A program made the position numbers and the translations under genes. From Betaproteobacteria bacterium (lineage in GTDB: Bacteria > Pseudomonadota > Gammaproteobacteria > Burkholderiales > Casimicrobiaceae), in contig JAPUER010000040.1 of assembly GCA_027492485.1 (NCBI GenBank), forward strand, positions 1-60,281: a DNA stretch of 60,281 nt, written 5' to 3'. The notes beneath the pieces were generated by a model. That model was not told where the DNA came from. It made no database searches and worked only from the letters and a program-made list of their open reading frames with translations. Shown here piece after piece: positions 35,948 through 45,857 of the stretch (position 1 is the first letter of the stretch; each line of letters opens with the position of its first letter).

Positions 35948-37644
35948 TCGACCGGCCACCAGTGCTCGACAATCAACTCCAGCCGCTGCGTGCCCTGATA
36001 CTCCGATAGCGAGACGCGGTACGCCGCCCGCATCGGCTGTGGCGGTGGCTCGGTGGTGCCGAAGCGGATGGCGTCGAAGATGCGGCCGCCGCGTTTGAGG
36101 CGCAGCTTGGTGTGCTTGAGGCCAACGACGCGCGAGTCCATGACAGTGAACTCGTCGTCGAACAGCGGCGCCGGGAAAGCCTGACCCCAGACGTGGCGGT
36201 GCAGGGCTTCAGCGGTGTCGAAATCAAACTCCGCGAGATCGAACGAGCCGTCGCTGTCGACGCGCTGATCGAGCTGTTCGGGCGTCAGCAATTCGGCCGC
36301 GACATGCTCGAAGGCATCCGCGAACAGCGCAAAGTTCTCCGCGGCGATGGTCAGGCCTGCGGCCATTGCGTGGCCGCCGAAGCGGCGCATGGCGGAAGGC
36401 TCGCGCTTGGAGACCAGATCGAGCGCGTCGCGCAGATGAAAACCCGGGATCGAGCGGCCGGAGCCTTTCAGCTCGCCGGCGTCGCCCGGCGCGAAGACGA
36501 TCGTTGGCCGGTGATGTTTTTCGCGCAGGCGTCCGGCCACGATGCCGACAACGCCCTGATGCCAGGTCGGGTCAGTTACCACGATGCTCTTGCGTTCGGC
36601 CGCGACGGTCGCCGGCAGCATGCGCTCGGCCTCGTCGCGCATGCCGGCTTCGATGCCCTTGCGTTCGCGGTTCAGACGGTCGAGGTCGACCGCGATCCCG
36701 GCGGCGCGCAGCGTGTCGTCGGTGGTGAGGCATTCGATGCCCAGCGAGATATCGTCGAGCCGGCCCGCCGCATTGATGCGCGGCCCCAGCATGAAACCGA
36801 GATCGTACGCCGTCGCCTTGGTCACGTCGCGCTTGGCGACCTCGAACAGCGCGTTGATACCGGCGCAGGCTTTGCCCTCGCGCATGCGGCGCAATCCGGC
36901 TTCGACCAGTCGCCGGTTCACGGTGTCGAGCGGCACCACGTCGGCGACGGTGCCCAGCGCCACCAGATCGAGCAGCGTGTTGAGATCGGGCTGGGTCGCG
37001 CTGTCGAACACGCCCGCCTCGCGCAGCCGTGCGCGCAGCGCGAGCAGTACGTAGAACATCACCGCGACGCCGGCGATCGCCTTGCTCGGGAAGCTGCAGC
37101 CCGGCTGGTTCGGGTTGACGATGGTTGGCGTGTCGGGCAGCGTGTCGCCGGGCAGGTGGTGATCGGTCACCACGACGTCGATACCGAGCGCGCGCGCTGC
37201 TGCGACGCCCTCAACGCTCGCGATGCCGTTGTCGACGGTCAGGACCACGCGCGGCGATTCCTTCGCGGCCAGCGCGACGATCTCCGGCGTCAGGCCGTAG
37301 CCGTACTCGAAGCGGTTGGGCACGATGTAGCCGATCTCGGCCCCCATCGCGCGCAGACCGCGTAACGCCAGGGCACAGGCCGTCGCGCCATCGGCGTCAT
37401 AGTCGGCGACGATCAGGATGCGCTCGCGTGCCGAGATCGCCCGTTGCAGCCGCTCACACACTGCGTCGATGCCCTTGAGCAACGAGGGCGAAGGCAGTTG
37501 CGAGAGCTTCCATTCGATGTCGCTTGCGTGCGCGATGCCGCGCGCCGCATACAGGCGCGAGAACAGCGGCGAGATGCCGCTCGCTCGCAGCGCGCGCTCG
37601 GCATCGGCGTCGACGGGGCGCCGGCGCAGGGCGGGGAGCGCCAT
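35938..37644 (-). CDS. recJ: Single-stranded-DNA-specific exonuclease RecJ
   Basis: RecJ degrades single-stranded DNA 5' to 3' in recombination and mismatch repair. The 568-residue protein carries the DHH phosphoesterase motifs: ILIVADYDADGATA, LTVDNGIAS, VTDHHLPGD, then the DHHA1-type SGRSIPGFHLRDALD and GGHAMAAGLT. The N-terminus LPALRRRPVDADAERALRASGISPLFSRLYAARG is the usual one. It shares a TGATG overlap with the upstream RpfE-like gene, so the two are co-translated. Confidence 0.95.
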   Translation of the reverse strand: MALPALRRRPVDADAERALRASGISPLFSRLYAARGIAHASDIEWKLSQLPSPSLLKGIDAVCERLQRAISARERILIVADYDADGATACALALRGLRAMGAEIGYIVPNRFEYGYGLTPEIVALAAKESPRVVLTVDNGIASVEGVAAARALGIDVVVTDHHLPGDTLPDTPTIVNPNQPGCSFPSKAIAGVAVMFYVLLALRARLREAGVFDSATQPDLNTLLDLVALGTVADVVPLDTVNRRLVEAGLRRMREGKACAGINALFEVAKRDVTKATAYDLGFMLGPRINAAGRLDDISLGIECLTTDDTLRAAGIAVDLDRLNRERKGIEAGMRDEAERMLPATVAAERKSIVVTDPTWHQGVVGIVAGRLREKHHRPTIVFAPGDAGELKGSGRSIPGFHLRDALDLVSKREPSAMRRFGGHAMAAGLTIAAENFALFADAFEHVAAELLTPEQLDQRVDSDGSFDLAEFDFDTAEALHRHVWGQAFPAPLFDDEFTVMDSRVVGLKHTKLRLKRGGRIFDAIRFGTTEPPPQPMRAAYRVSLSEYQGTQRLELIVEHWWPVDQV

Positions 37645-38549
37645 CAGGCCACGCTCGTTGCGCGCGACTGAAGCTGGGCAAGCACCGCGCCGAGGGGAGG
37701 CGGTTTGCGGAACTTCGCGAGCAGCGCGGCGAACGCGCCTGGCGCGCGCGCACGCAGCCGCCAGCGCGGGTGGCTGTCGCCGATGATCAACTCACTGGCC
37801 GCGAGAATCTCGCGCTCGCGGGTCGCCCAGGCCGCCTGCCAGGCGCCCGGATCGCCGTTGCGCAGCGCGCTCATGTGCAACGAATCGTTGTGCGACCCTG
37901 ATGCAGACGCTGCGTCGGTGCCAAAGCCCCAGAGCCACACGATGTTGACCGGCGCCAGCGCGCGGTCTTCGCGAGCGATGTTGACGGGATGGGTGTAGAG
38001 CAGCATCTGCAGCTCGTTCATCCAGCGTTCGACGAGCCGGGCGTCGGCACCGCGCGGCAGGTTGGGCCGCAGCATCTCGCCGACCAGCCAGCGCGGCGAT
38101 TCCGAAAGCACGTGCAGCGCGCGCCCGGCGCAGAGCAGCCAGCGCGATGCTTCGATGTAGATGAGACGCAATCCTTCCGCGGCGAGATGCGCGTCGCAGG
38201 CCTCGCACAGCGCGCGCGAATCATCCCCGGTCAGTTGCAGCGTGTCGGGATCGAGCACCGTGAGATCGGACAGTCCAAGCGCCGCCGACAGCGGGCTTGC
38301 GACGGCAAACTGCGTACCCGTGCCGCGCGTTTCGACGGGCAGCGACGCCGCGAGCACCAACCCGGCCGGCAGATCGCCGACGGAGCCGAGCGCGACACGC
38401 TCGGCGTCGCTCCAGCTGCCTGCGAAGGGCTCCACGTCGGCCGCCGCCAGCCTCGCGGCAACGCCGGCATGCACCGGCAGGTCCTCGCAAAGGGCCGCGA
38501 GCGTGGCGCGGTCACGCGGTAGCGCGCCGGGAAGCAGGCAGATCGACAT
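37644..38549 (-). CDS. RpfE-like conserved protein (phosphoglycerate-mutase-like family)
   Basis: The 301-residue protein belongs to a family found upstream of recJ in beta- and gammaproteobacteria and annotated as RpfE type. It has VLDPDTLQLTGDDSRALCEACDAHLAAEGL, WMNELQMLLYTHPVN and a characteristic VNIVWLWGFG. The family is described as related to cofactor-independent phosphoglycerate mutase, but the enzyme role is not proved. Its stop overlaps the recJ ATG, so translation is coupled. An upstream GGGAGG site at ~38557-38562 supports the ATG at 38549. Confidence 0.8.
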   Translation of the reverse strand: MSICLLPGALPRDRATLAALCEDLPVHAGVAARLAAADVEPFAGSWSDAERVALGSVGDLPAGLVLAASLPVETRGTGTQFAVASPLSAALGLSDLTVLDPDTLQLTGDDSRALCEACDAHLAAEGLRLIYIEASRWLLCAGRALHVLSESPRWLVGEMLRPNLPRGADARLVERWMNELQMLLYTHPVNIAREDRALAPVNIVWLWGFGTDAASASGSHNDSLHMSALRNGDPGAWQAAWATREREILAASELIIGDSHPRWRLRARAPGAFAALLAKFRKPPPLGAVLAQLQSRATSVA

Positions 38550-38579
38550 CAGAGCGCCTCCCGACGGTATCGGGCTTAA

Positions 38580-41558
38580 CTAGGCCGCGCCAACGGCCTC
38601 GATCGCCCGCGTCAGTCGCTCGCGTTCGCCGAGCGTGATCTTCGCGCCGGTCGCGTTGAAGGCGCCGAGCAGCGTGCGGATCGCGGTGATTTTGGCATCC
38701 GGTGCGGTCGGCAACTGGCGGCGTTCCGACAGCCAGCGCAGTTGCTGCATGCGGCGCGCGGTGGCGATCTCGGCCGGCGAGTCGATGCCGGCGATGAGCT
38801 CGGCGTCGATCACCAGTGCGGCGGCGGTCTTGTCGACCGCTTCGGTCGCGGCGATCGCGCCCAGCGTGGTCTTCATCGCCTCGATCACAGTGCCGCGCGA
38901 GAGCACGGTCGCACGTTTCTTGGCAGCGGCCAGCGCGTCGTCGAACTTGCGGTCGAGGTCACGCGCCTTCTCGCGCTCGACGAAGGGCAACGCACGCCAC
39001 TTGCTGCGCGTGCTCGCGATGCCGGCGTCGATGGCCCTGGCGTCATCGCCGTTGACCAGCGCTTTCACCTCGTCGATCACCGCGTAGCGTGCCTTGGTCG
39101 CCTCGCTGAACTGCGCCTTGACCTGATCACGCTGGACGTCGCGCGCCTTGAATACGGCGTCGGTGTGCTTCTTGAACTCGTCCCATAGTTTCTGCTCGTC
39201 CTTGCGGCGCAGGTGCGGCAGGTTGTGCGGCCGCTCGGCTGCCCAGCGGCGCTGCACGGCGATCGCACGGTCGGTGATCTCGCGCGCGGGCGTCGCCTTG
39301 GCGAGCTCCTCGGCCTCGGCGATCAGGCGCTTGCGGCGCGCGATCTCGGGCTCACGAGCGGCGTCGAGCGCGCCATCGAGCTTCCTGAGCGCGACGTCGA
39401 ATTTCTCGTCGAGCGCTTTCCACGCGGCATTGGCGACGCCGCCACCCTTCTTCCACTGGTCGAACAGGCCGGCCTTGCGCTTTTCGAGATCGTTCCAGTC
39501 GCGCGTCTGCCCTTCGGCGAGTGGCGTTGCCGCCTCGTCGCCGAGCGCGGCCATCGCTTCGATGATCTTTTCGCGGCCGGAGGCATTCTCGTTGCGCTGC
39601 TTGCGCAGTGAGTCAAAGTACGCCTTGGCCGGTGCGTAGGCCTCCTTGCAGACGGCGTTGAATTTGTCCCACTTGGGTTTCGGCGCGCCGCCGTTCTTCT
39701 TGTCGAGCGCCTTCCACTCGTCCTGGATGGCGCGGATTTCCTTGGCCAGCGCATCGGGCGGCAGCGGCGAGCCCTTGAGCGCCTCTGCCTTCGCCATCAG
39801 CGCGTCGCGCGCCTGTCCGTCGCTCCACTTGAGCCAGCTCTCCAGGCGTTTGACCTCGCCGTCGAGCTCGTTCAGGCGCTGTTCTTCCAGCTTCGGGAAA
39901 CGCTTGGCCGTGAACTGCTGATAAAGCCTCGTTGCGGCATGGCGCGAGCCGCGCACGTCGCCGGCCGCGATCAGTTCGGCGAGTTTGGTCAGCGCTTCGT
40001 TCGCAGCGGCGAGATCGGCATCGTCGGCGCGTGCGATGCTGACACGCTCCGGCCGCGGCGCGGTAGCCGGCCGCTCGATTGCCTGCAGACGTTTCTCGAA
40101 ATGTTCGCGTGTCGTGGTGTCGACTGTTTCGATCCACGCCATCCATTTCGCCTGCCATTCGGTGTGCGCGGCGTCGTAGGCGGTTTTCGCCTCGGCGTAA
40201 GCGGCATCGTCGGCAGGCGATGCCGCAACAGCGGCAACAGGATCCGTCACCGCAACGGTGTCGGCAGCTACCTCGGCGGCCGTCTCCGGCACGGCGACCG
40301 GTGCGGCTGTTTCTACCGCTGCTTCTACAGCCGGTTCCCCGACAGGGGCGGCCGGCTCCGTCGCAACTGCGTCCGGCGCAGCGGTTTCGGCGACGGCAGT
40401 TGACTCGGCGTCGGCAGCGACCGGAATGCCGGCGTCGGGCGCAATGGTGTCGGCGCTCACCGGTGCCGGGGCCGCATCGGTCGCTGCCGGTTCGGCGCTG
40501 TCAGCCGTCGCCGGCGGCAGCGGCTGCGCGGCGGTCCTGGCTTTGCGCGCCGCGGCGGGTTTCTCGGCACGCTTCGCGGGTTGCGGCGGACGTTGTGGCA
40601 GCGCGGCGAGCAAGGCCTCGCCAGCGGCATTGCGTTCGCGCAGCTGCTGCTCGGTCGCCACTGCCGCATGCACCTGCTGCAATTGCTGGGCGAGGCCGGC
40701 ATCGAGCACCGGCGAGCCCTGTGCATGCGTCGCCTCGGCGGCCAGCGCGGCCAGCTCGTCGTTGCCGAGTTCGGCGGCCTTCTTGCTCTTGAGCGAGAGG
40801 CCGGCCACCTGCATTGCGAGTGCCTCGTGCATGCGACGCGCCACGGATTCGTTCTGCATCTTGCGCTGCAGGTCGGTCAGCAGCGCATCGAAACGTGTCT
40901 TGCGGTCGAGGTCGACGGTCAGCTTTGCCCACGCACGCTGGGTGTCGACCAGCCGCGTCAGCGGCACCTCGTCGGACTCCGACCAGCTTTGCATCTGGGC
41001 GAGCAGGACATCAGCCTCCTGCGCTGCCTTGTCCTGCGATTGCAGGGCCACCAGGCGGTCATGCGCGGCTTTGCCGAGCCGTTTGTCGTGATCGCGCCAG
41101 TACAGGTGCAGTTTGTCGAGCAGGGCGAGATCGGTGGCGGCATTGATGGCGTCGAGCTTGCTGCCCGGCGGGGCGTTCGACGCCAGCCAGGCCGTGAGGT
41201 CGCCCGCCGCGGCACGCGCCGCCGCCGCTTTCCACTCGGCCGACGAATCGTCGCGCAAGGCAGCGGCAATCACCGCGAGAGGCAGATCGTCGTTCGGTGC
41301 CTCGCCGGCGGCGAGATGGCCCCAGCGCGACGCCGCAGCTGCACGAACCGCAAGGTCGGCATCGTTGTGCGCAATTTTCAGCGCGGCAACGTCGACGGTG
41401 CGGCCGACGGCGGCGGTGCGCACACGGGCATCGGCGTCCGTGGCGATCAGGGTTGCAAGCGCGGGATCATCTGCTGCGAGTTCGGCAACAGCGGTCAGCC
41501 GTTCGTCGGCGTTCGGGCTCTGCCATTTCGGCGTACCCGAGAAAAGCGATTTCAGCAC
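38580..41558 (-). CDS. Large DUF349 domain-containing protein
   Basis: From the GTG at 41558 the product is 992 residues. The N-terminal ~120 residues look HEAT-like (LTAVAELAADDPALATLIATDADARVRTAAVGR). A very Ala/Pro-rich stretch of some 150 residues follows near the middle. The C-terminal half holds at least three DUF349 units, recognised by repeated W-rich helices such as IRAIQDEWKALDK, LFDQWKKGGG and VQRRWAAERPH. DUF349 proteins are long helical coils of unknown function. I chose GTG because an in-frame start at 41768 would run through the divergent dinG promoter region. It is transcribed away from dinG. Confidence 0.82.
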   Translation of the reverse strand: MLKSLFSGTPKWQSPNADERLTAVAELAADDPALATLIATDADARVRTAAVGRTVDVAALKIAHNDADLAVRAAAASRWGHLAAGEAPNDDLPLAVIAAALRDDSSAEWKAAAARAAAGDLTAWLASNAPPGSKLDAINAATDLALLDKLHLYWRDHDKRLGKAAHDRLVALQSQDKAAQEADVLLAQMQSWSESDEVPLTRLVDTQRAWAKLTVDLDRKTRFDALLTDLQRKMQNESVARRMHEALAMQVAGLSLKSKKAAELGNDELAALAAEATHAQGSPVLDAGLAQQLQQVHAAVATEQQLRERNAAGEALLAALPQRPPQPAKRAEKPAAARKARTAAQPLPPATADSAEPAATDAAPAPVSADTIAPDAGIPVAADAESTAVAETAAPDAVATEPAAPVGEPAVEAAVETAAPVAVPETAAEVAADTVAVTDPVAAVAASPADDAAYAEAKTAYDAAHTEWQAKWMAWIETVDTTTREHFEKRLQAIERPATAPRPERVSIARADDADLAAANEALTKLAELIAAGDVRGSRHAATRLYQQFTAKRFPKLEEQRLNELDGEVKRLESWLKWSDGQARDALMAKAEALKGSPLPPDALAKEIRAIQDEWKALDKKNGGAPKPKWDKFNAVCKEAYAPAKAYFDSLRKQRNENASGREKIIEAMAALGDEAATPLAEGQTRDWNDLEKRKAGLFDQWKKGGGVANAAWKALDEKFDVALRKLDGALDAAREPEIARRKRLIAEAEELAKATPAREITDRAIAVQRRWAAERPHNLPHLRRKDEQKLWDEFKKHTDAVFKARDVQRDQVKAQFSEATKARYAVIDEVKALVNGDDARAIDAGIASTRSKWRALPFVEREKARDLDRKFDDALAAAKKRATVLSRGTVIEAMKTTLGAIAATEAVDKTAAALVIDAELIAGIDSPAEIATARRMQQLRWLSERRQLPTAPDAKITAIRTLLGAFNATGAKITLGERERLTRAIEAVGAA

Positions 41559-41683
41559 GAGAGTGTTCGTTGGATTTTCAGTGGAACCTGTGATTTTAGG
41601 CGCCCGCCGTGTTTCGCCGCGACCTGCCGGGCGCGCCAGCGCCAGACCTTCGCTGCTGGCCCGTTGCCGGCGCGGCCGCCACC

Positions 41684-41695
41684 TACAATCGACGC
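41684..41695 (+). promoter_or_regulatory. -10-like box six bases before the dinG start
   Basis: TACAAT at 41684-41689 is followed by only six bases before GTG 41696, so the transcript probably begins at the start codon. No good -35 is seen. The same architecture recurs before the FCD regulator, yjbR and relA genes. Confidence 0.45.
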
Positions 41696-43648
41696 GTGAT
41701 TTCCGAACTCGAACGCATCCTTGGCCCCGACGGCCAGTTGGCGCTGGCTTTGCCCAATTTCCGTGCACGGCCGCAGCAGGTGGAGCTGGCGCAGGCGATC
41801 GCGGCGGCCATCGCCGACAACAGCCAACTGCTTGCCGAGGCCGGCACCGGCACCGGCAAAACGTTCGCCTATCTGGTGCCGGCGCTGCTCTCCGGCGGCA
41901 AGGTGATCATCGCCACCGGCACCAAGACGCTGCAGGATCAGCTCTTCGACCGCGATCTGCCGCGCGTGCGCGACGCACTGAAGCTGCCGGTCGAAAGCGC
42001 GTTGCTCAAGGGGCGCAGCAACTACGTCTGCCACTATCACCTGGCGCGCACCCGCAGCGAGGGCCGCTTTACGGCGCGCGAGCACATCATGCATGTGCAG
42101 CGGGTGGCAGCGTTTGCCGAACGCAGCACGACCGGCGATCGTGCTGATTGCGAGACGGTGCCCGAGAGTTCGCCGGTGTGGCCGCTGGTGACCTCCACGC
42201 GCGACAACTGCCTCGGCAGCGAATGCGGGCACTACAAGGAATGCTTCGTGATGAAGGCGCGCAAGGAGGCGCTGACCGCCGATGTGGTGGTGGTCAACCA
42301 TCATCTGCTGTTCGCCGACATTGCGCTCAAGGACGATGGCCTGGGCGAATTGCTGCCGGCCTGCAACACGGTGATCATCGACGAAGCGCACCGCGCGCCG
42401 GACGTGGCGACGGTTTTTTTCGGCGAGTCGACCAGCATGCTGCAACTGACCGAGCTGGCGCGCGACGCCGAGCTCGAGCAGCGGCGCAAGGCGAACGACG
42501 CCAAAGCGCTGCTGGATGCGGCGATGGCGGTGGGCATGGCGGCGCGTGCGGTGCGCCTGGGTTTCGATGCCGGCAGCGGCAAATATTTGCGCAACGACGC
42601 TCTGGCGCGGCGCGAATTCCTCGATGCGCTCGATCGCCTGATCGAGGAGACCAGTACGCTCGCCGACGAGATCGAGGCGCAGCGCGATCGCAGCGAGGAA
42701 ATGCCGGCGCTGCACAAGCGGGCCATCGCGATGGCCGATCGCCTGTCGGCGTGGCGTGACGATTCGCGTGGCGACCTGATCCGCTGGGCGGACGTCAGCG
42801 CCAATGGCTGGCAACTGCACGCGACGCCGCTGTCGGTCGCCGAGGTTTTCCGCAAGGAGACGGAGTCGACTGCGCGGAGCTGGATTTTCACCAGCGCCAC
42901 GCTGTCGGTCGCCGGCGATTTCTCGCTGTTTGCGCGCCAGCTTGGGCTGGAGGCGGCGCGCTCGCAAAGCTGGGCGAGCCCGTTCGATTACGCCAGCGCC
43001 GGCCGCATCTACGTGCCGCGCAATTTGCCGCCGCCGAATTCGGCGGAGCACACCAAAGCGGTGATCGACGAAGCGCTCGAGCTGGTGACGCTTTCCGGCG
43101 GCCGCGCCTTCCTGCTGTTCACCAGCCTGCGCGCGCTGCGGCAGTGCGCCGAAGCGCTGCCGCGCCTCTTGCGCGAGCGCGATCTCGATTTTCCGGTGCT
43201 GACCCAGAACGAGGCGCCGAAGGGCGAACTGCTGCGTCGCTTCCGCACGCTGGGCAACGCCGTGCTGATCGGCTCGCAGAGCTTCTGGGAGGGCGTCGAC
43301 GTGGCCGGTGACGCGCTGTCGCTGGTGGTGATCGACAAATTGCCGTTTGCGCCGCCGGACGACCCGGTGCTGGCCGCGCGCATGAAGCATCTGGAGGAGC
43401 AGGGCGGCAGCCCGTTCATGGACTGGCAGGTGCCGCAGGCCGCCATCTCGCTCAAGCAGGGCGCCGGGCGGCTGATCCGCTCCGAGACCGACCGCGGCGT
43501 GCTGGCGATCTGCGACGACCGGCTGGTGAGCAAAGGCTACGGCCGCACGCTGCGCAGCAGCTTGCCGCCGATGCCGTTCACCCGCGAGCGTGAGGACGTG
43601 GCGGCGTTTTTCGATGTCCGTCGCGCGCGGCAGACACAGGATGGTTGA
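41696..43648 (+). CDS. ATP-dependent DNA helicase, DinG family
   Basis: The 650-residue protein is an XPD/DinG-type 5'-3' helicase with an iron-sulphur cluster. Motifs: Walker A AEAGTGTGKTFAYLVPALL, four-cysteine cluster (YVC, then RDNC, SEC and KEC), DEAH box VIIDEAHRAPD, SATLSV, IGSQSFWEGVDV and KQGAGRLIRSETDRG. It resembles the YoaA/DinG branch. The GTG at 41696 gives the usual start VISELERIL; an earlier in-frame start would lie before the -10-like box. It is divergent from the DUF349 gene. Confidence 0.92.
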   Translation: MISELERILGPDGQLALALPNFRARPQQVELAQAIAAAIADNSQLLAEAGTGTGKTFAYLVPALLSGGKVIIATGTKTLQDQLFDRDLPRVRDALKLPVESALLKGRSNYVCHYHLARTRSEGRFTAREHIMHVQRVAAFAERSTTGDRADCETVPESSPVWPLVTSTRDNCLGSECGHYKECFVMKARKEALTADVVVVNHHLLFADIALKDDGLGELLPACNTVIIDEAHRAPDVATVFFGESTSMLQLTELARDAELEQRRKANDAKALLDAAMAVGMAARAVRLGFDAGSGKYLRNDALARREFLDALDRLIEETSTLADEIEAQRDRSEEMPALHKRAIAMADRLSAWRDDSRGDLIRWADVSANGWQLHATPLSVAEVFRKETESTARSWIFTSATLSVAGDFSLFARQLGLEAARSQSWASPFDYASAGRIYVPRNLPPPNSAEHTKAVIDEALELVTLSGGRAFLLFTSLRALRQCAEALPRLLRERDLDFPVLTQNEAPKGELLRRFRTLGNAVLIGSQSFWEGVDVAGDALSLVVIDKLPFAPPDDPVLAARMKHLEEQGGSPFMDWQVPQAAISLKQGAGRLIRSETDRGVLAICDDRLVSKGYGRTLRSSLPPMPFTREREDVAAFFDVRRARQTQDG

Positions 43649-43676
43649 GCGCGCTGTAGCCCTGGGTATTCGGTCA

Positions 43677-43796
43677 ACAGCTTTGTTGTGAAACCCGTAT
43701 GCAAACAGGGAAAAAGCCAATATTGGCGGGTAAATCGAGTTTTATAGAAATTGACCTTGCAGCCCATACATAATGGGGCTTCTGAAGAAAAGTCAT
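43677..43796. repeat. Imperfect long hairpin, copy 1 of a dispersed pair
   Basis: The left arm (43677-43711, CAGCTTTGTTGTGAAACCC...) is imperfectly complementary to the right arm (43758-43796, ...GGGGCTTCTGAAGAAAAGTC). The loop holds a perfect palindrome GCCAATATTGGC. The same arm motif (CTTTCTTC-GAA-GCCC) recurs at 52805-52922. It is intergenic between dinG and the GFA gene; no T-run follows, so it is not a clear terminator. Confidence 0.6.
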
Positions 43797-43921
43797 AGGC
43801 CGGACGCGACGGTTTTGACCATCGCCTGACAGCGAGCAAAATGGCGGCGGCCGGACACCGCCGAAAATAGTTGTCCGGCCACGCGATGCCGCATCGGCAG
43901 GTTCGACCAAGGGAGATCGAT

Positions 43922-44323
43922 GTGCTCAAGACCTATCAGGGGAGCTGCCACTGCGGCGCGGTGCGTTTCGAGGCCGACCTCGATCTGACCCAGAGCACCT
44001 ATCGCTGCAATTGCTCGATCTGCCGCCGCACGCGCTTCTGGGCTGCGGTTGCGCGCGAGGACGGCGTCCGGCTGCTGGCGGGCGAGTCCGAGCTGACGCA
44101 GTATCTTTTCAACAGCCGCAAGAACCAGCACTACTTCTGCCGCCACTGCGGCGTGCGGCCGTTCGGTATCGGCACCGAGACACCGATCGGCCGCATGTAC
44201 GGGGTCAATCTCGGCTGCCTGGACGGCGTCAGCGAGGCGGAGCTGGCGCGGTTATCGATCACCTGTGTCGATGGCCTGCATGACCGTTGGCAGAATGCAC
44301 CGGAGCACGTTGCGCATTTGTAG
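43922..44323 (+). CDS. GFA family (glutathione-dependent formaldehyde-activating-like) protein
   Basis: The 133-residue protein has the zinc-binding Cys pattern of the GFA/CENP-V fold: GSCHCGAVRF, YRCNCSICRRTRF and FCRHCGVRPFGIG. Members bind glutathione or other thiols; the real activity is not known here. I use the GTG at 43922 (site GGGAG just upstream) because the frame upstream has no family residues. The next gene follows after 27 bases. Confidence 0.85.
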   Translation: MLKTYQGSCHCGAVRFEADLDLTQSTYRCNCSICRRTRFWAAVAREDGVRLLAGESELTQYLFNSRKNQHYFCRHCGVRPFGIGTETPIGRMYGVNLGCLDGVSEAELARLSITCVDGLHDRWQNAPEHVAHL

Positions 44324-44350
44324 CGACGGCGACCGCGGGAGGGTCACACC

Positions 44351-45046
44351 ATGCCACTACTGGGCCAGGCGGCGATGCTGCTCAACTTCGATATCGTGCC
44401 CGACGCCGTCGCCGAGCACGACGACTGGCACACCCACGAGCATTTGCCGGAGCGGCTCGCGATCCCCGGTTTTCTGCGCGGCACGCGCTGGGCGGCCATC
44501 GGCGACGGACCGGCTTACTGCGTGCTCTATGAGGTGGAGCGCCTCGACACCCTGGCCTCCGCGGCGTACCTGACGCGACTGAACAATCCTTCGCCGTGGA
44601 CGCAGAAGATGATGCCGCACTATCGCGGCATGTCGCGCGGGCTTTGCCGGGTGGTTCGCAGTTGCGGGCTCGGCATGGGGCACTACGCCTTGCAGTTGCG
44701 TTTCAAACCGGCGGCCGGGGCCGACGCGGCCCTGCTGCACTGGCTGGGCGACGAGTTGATGCCCGCGCTATGCCTGCGGCCGGGCTTGGGCAGCGTGCAT
44801 CTGCTGCAAAGCGGCCTGACGGCGGCGATGACCTCGGAGCAGCGCATTCGCGGCGCCGATGCCGGCGTCGACTGGGCGCTGCTGGCGACCGGTTATCAGG
44901 AGGCGGCGGTGGCCGGTCTGGCCGGTCGCGAATTTGCGCCCGACGCGCTGCAACGTCGCGGCGCGACGCAAGTGACGGCTACGATTTATCGCTCGGCCTA
45001 TACGCTGACCGCGCAGGAGGTGAACGGCGGCAGTGGCGGCAGGTAG
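44351..45046 (+). CDS. EthD/dimeric alpha-beta barrel-like protein
   Basis: The 231-residue protein has a first half with LNFDIVPDAVAEHDDWHTHEHLPERLAIPGFLRGTRWAA and ends in a short variable tail. The W-H-HLPER-IPGF pattern recalls EthD or ferredoxin-like dimeric alpha-beta barrel proteins, often seen near oxidoreductases. A second half-domain may repeat the fold (LLHWLGDELMPALCLRPGLGSVHLL). No function is assigned. It could be co-transcribed with the GFA gene. Confidence 0.6.
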   Translation: MPLLGQAAMLLNFDIVPDAVAEHDDWHTHEHLPERLAIPGFLRGTRWAAIGDGPAYCVLYEVERLDTLASAAYLTRLNNPSPWTQKMMPHYRGMSRGLCRVVRSCGLGMGHYALQLRFKPAAGADAALLHWLGDELMPALCLRPGLGSVHLLQSGLTAAMTSEQRIRGADAGVDWALLATGYQEAAVAGLAGREFAPDALQRRGATQVTATIYRSAYTLTAQEVNGGSGGR

Positions 45047-45056
45047 CGCCGGGCGG

Positions 45057-45857
45057 CTACCAGAATTTCCACCACGGGCTGTCGTTGGCGTTCGATGCCC
45101 GCGCGAACGTGGCCTTGTAGATGCGTTCGGTATCGGCCGCGAGTTGCGCGTTGCCAATCGCCGTATAGCTCTGCACCATGATGCGCAGCGCTTCTTCGTT
45201 GGCCGGCGTATTCGGGTAGTTGGTGATGCAGGCTTGGGCGCGGTTGATCGCGGCCTGATAGGCGCCACGGTTGTAGTAGTAGCGCGCGACGTGGGCTTCG
45301 TTCAGCGACAGCGCATTGACCAGGTAGCGCATGCGCAGCAGCGAATCGGCGTTGTAGCGGCTCTGCGGGAACTTCTCGGCCAGCGTCTTGAAGGTGACGT
45401 AGGCCTCGCGCGCCGATTTCTGGTCGCGCTCGGAGAGATCCTGACTGGCGAATATCGACAACAGGCCTAGGTCTTCGATGAAGTTGGCCAGCCCCTTGAC
45501 GTAATAGGCGTAGTCGACGTTTTCGTGATTCGGGTAAAGCTTGATGAAACGGTCCGCCGCCGCAATGGCCTGTGCGCGTTCGCCGAGCTTGTATTGCGCG
45601 TAGGCAGTGTCGAGAATCGCCTGCTGCGACTGCACGCCATAGGGGAAGCGCGATTCCAGCGTCTCGTAGAGCTTGATGGCCTCGGCGTAGTTGCCGGCCT
45701 GCAGGGCATCCTTGGCGCGCCGATACAATCCCTCGACGGCCATCTTCTGCGGATCTTCGGTCTTGGCGAACATTCCGCTGAACCAGCCGCACCCCGACAG
45801 CAGCACGCTGGCCGCAAGCATGAGAACGAGACTTTGTAATTTCGCGGTGAGGCGCAT
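45057..45857 (-). CDS. bamD: Outer membrane assembly lipoprotein BamD
   Basis: BamD is the essential lipoprotein partner of BamA in outer-membrane protein insertion. The 266-residue product has a lipobox (VLLSGC), then TPR-like helices (GLYRRAKDALQAGNYAEAIKLYETLESRFPYG, AYAQYKLGERAQAIAAADRFIKLYPNHE). The length and C-terminal KFW are normal. It is divergent from rluD, as usual in betaproteobacteria. A -10-like TATAAT at 45913-45918 suggests a ~50-base leader. Confidence 0.95.
   Translation of the reverse strand: MRLTAKLQSLVLMLAASVLLSGCGWFSGMFAKTEDPQKMAVEGLYRRAKDALQAGNYAEAIKLYETLESRFPYGVQSQQAILDTAYAQYKLGERAQAIAAADRFIKLYPNHENVDYAYYVKGLANFIEDLGLLSIFASQDLSERDQKSAREAYVTFKTLAEKFPQSRYNADSLLRMRYLVNALSLNEAHVARYYYNRGAYQAAINRAQACITNYPNTPANEEALRIMVQSYTAIGNAQLAADTERIYKATFARASNANDSPWWKFW

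Noticed and set aside
41552-43720. A 722-residue frame opposite dinG
   Set aside because: It is a GC-driven shadow; the sense strand carries all helicase motifs.
43871-43921. Longer N-terminus of the GFA protein
   Set aside because: The extra residues show no family similarity and the GTG at 43922 has a better ribosome site.
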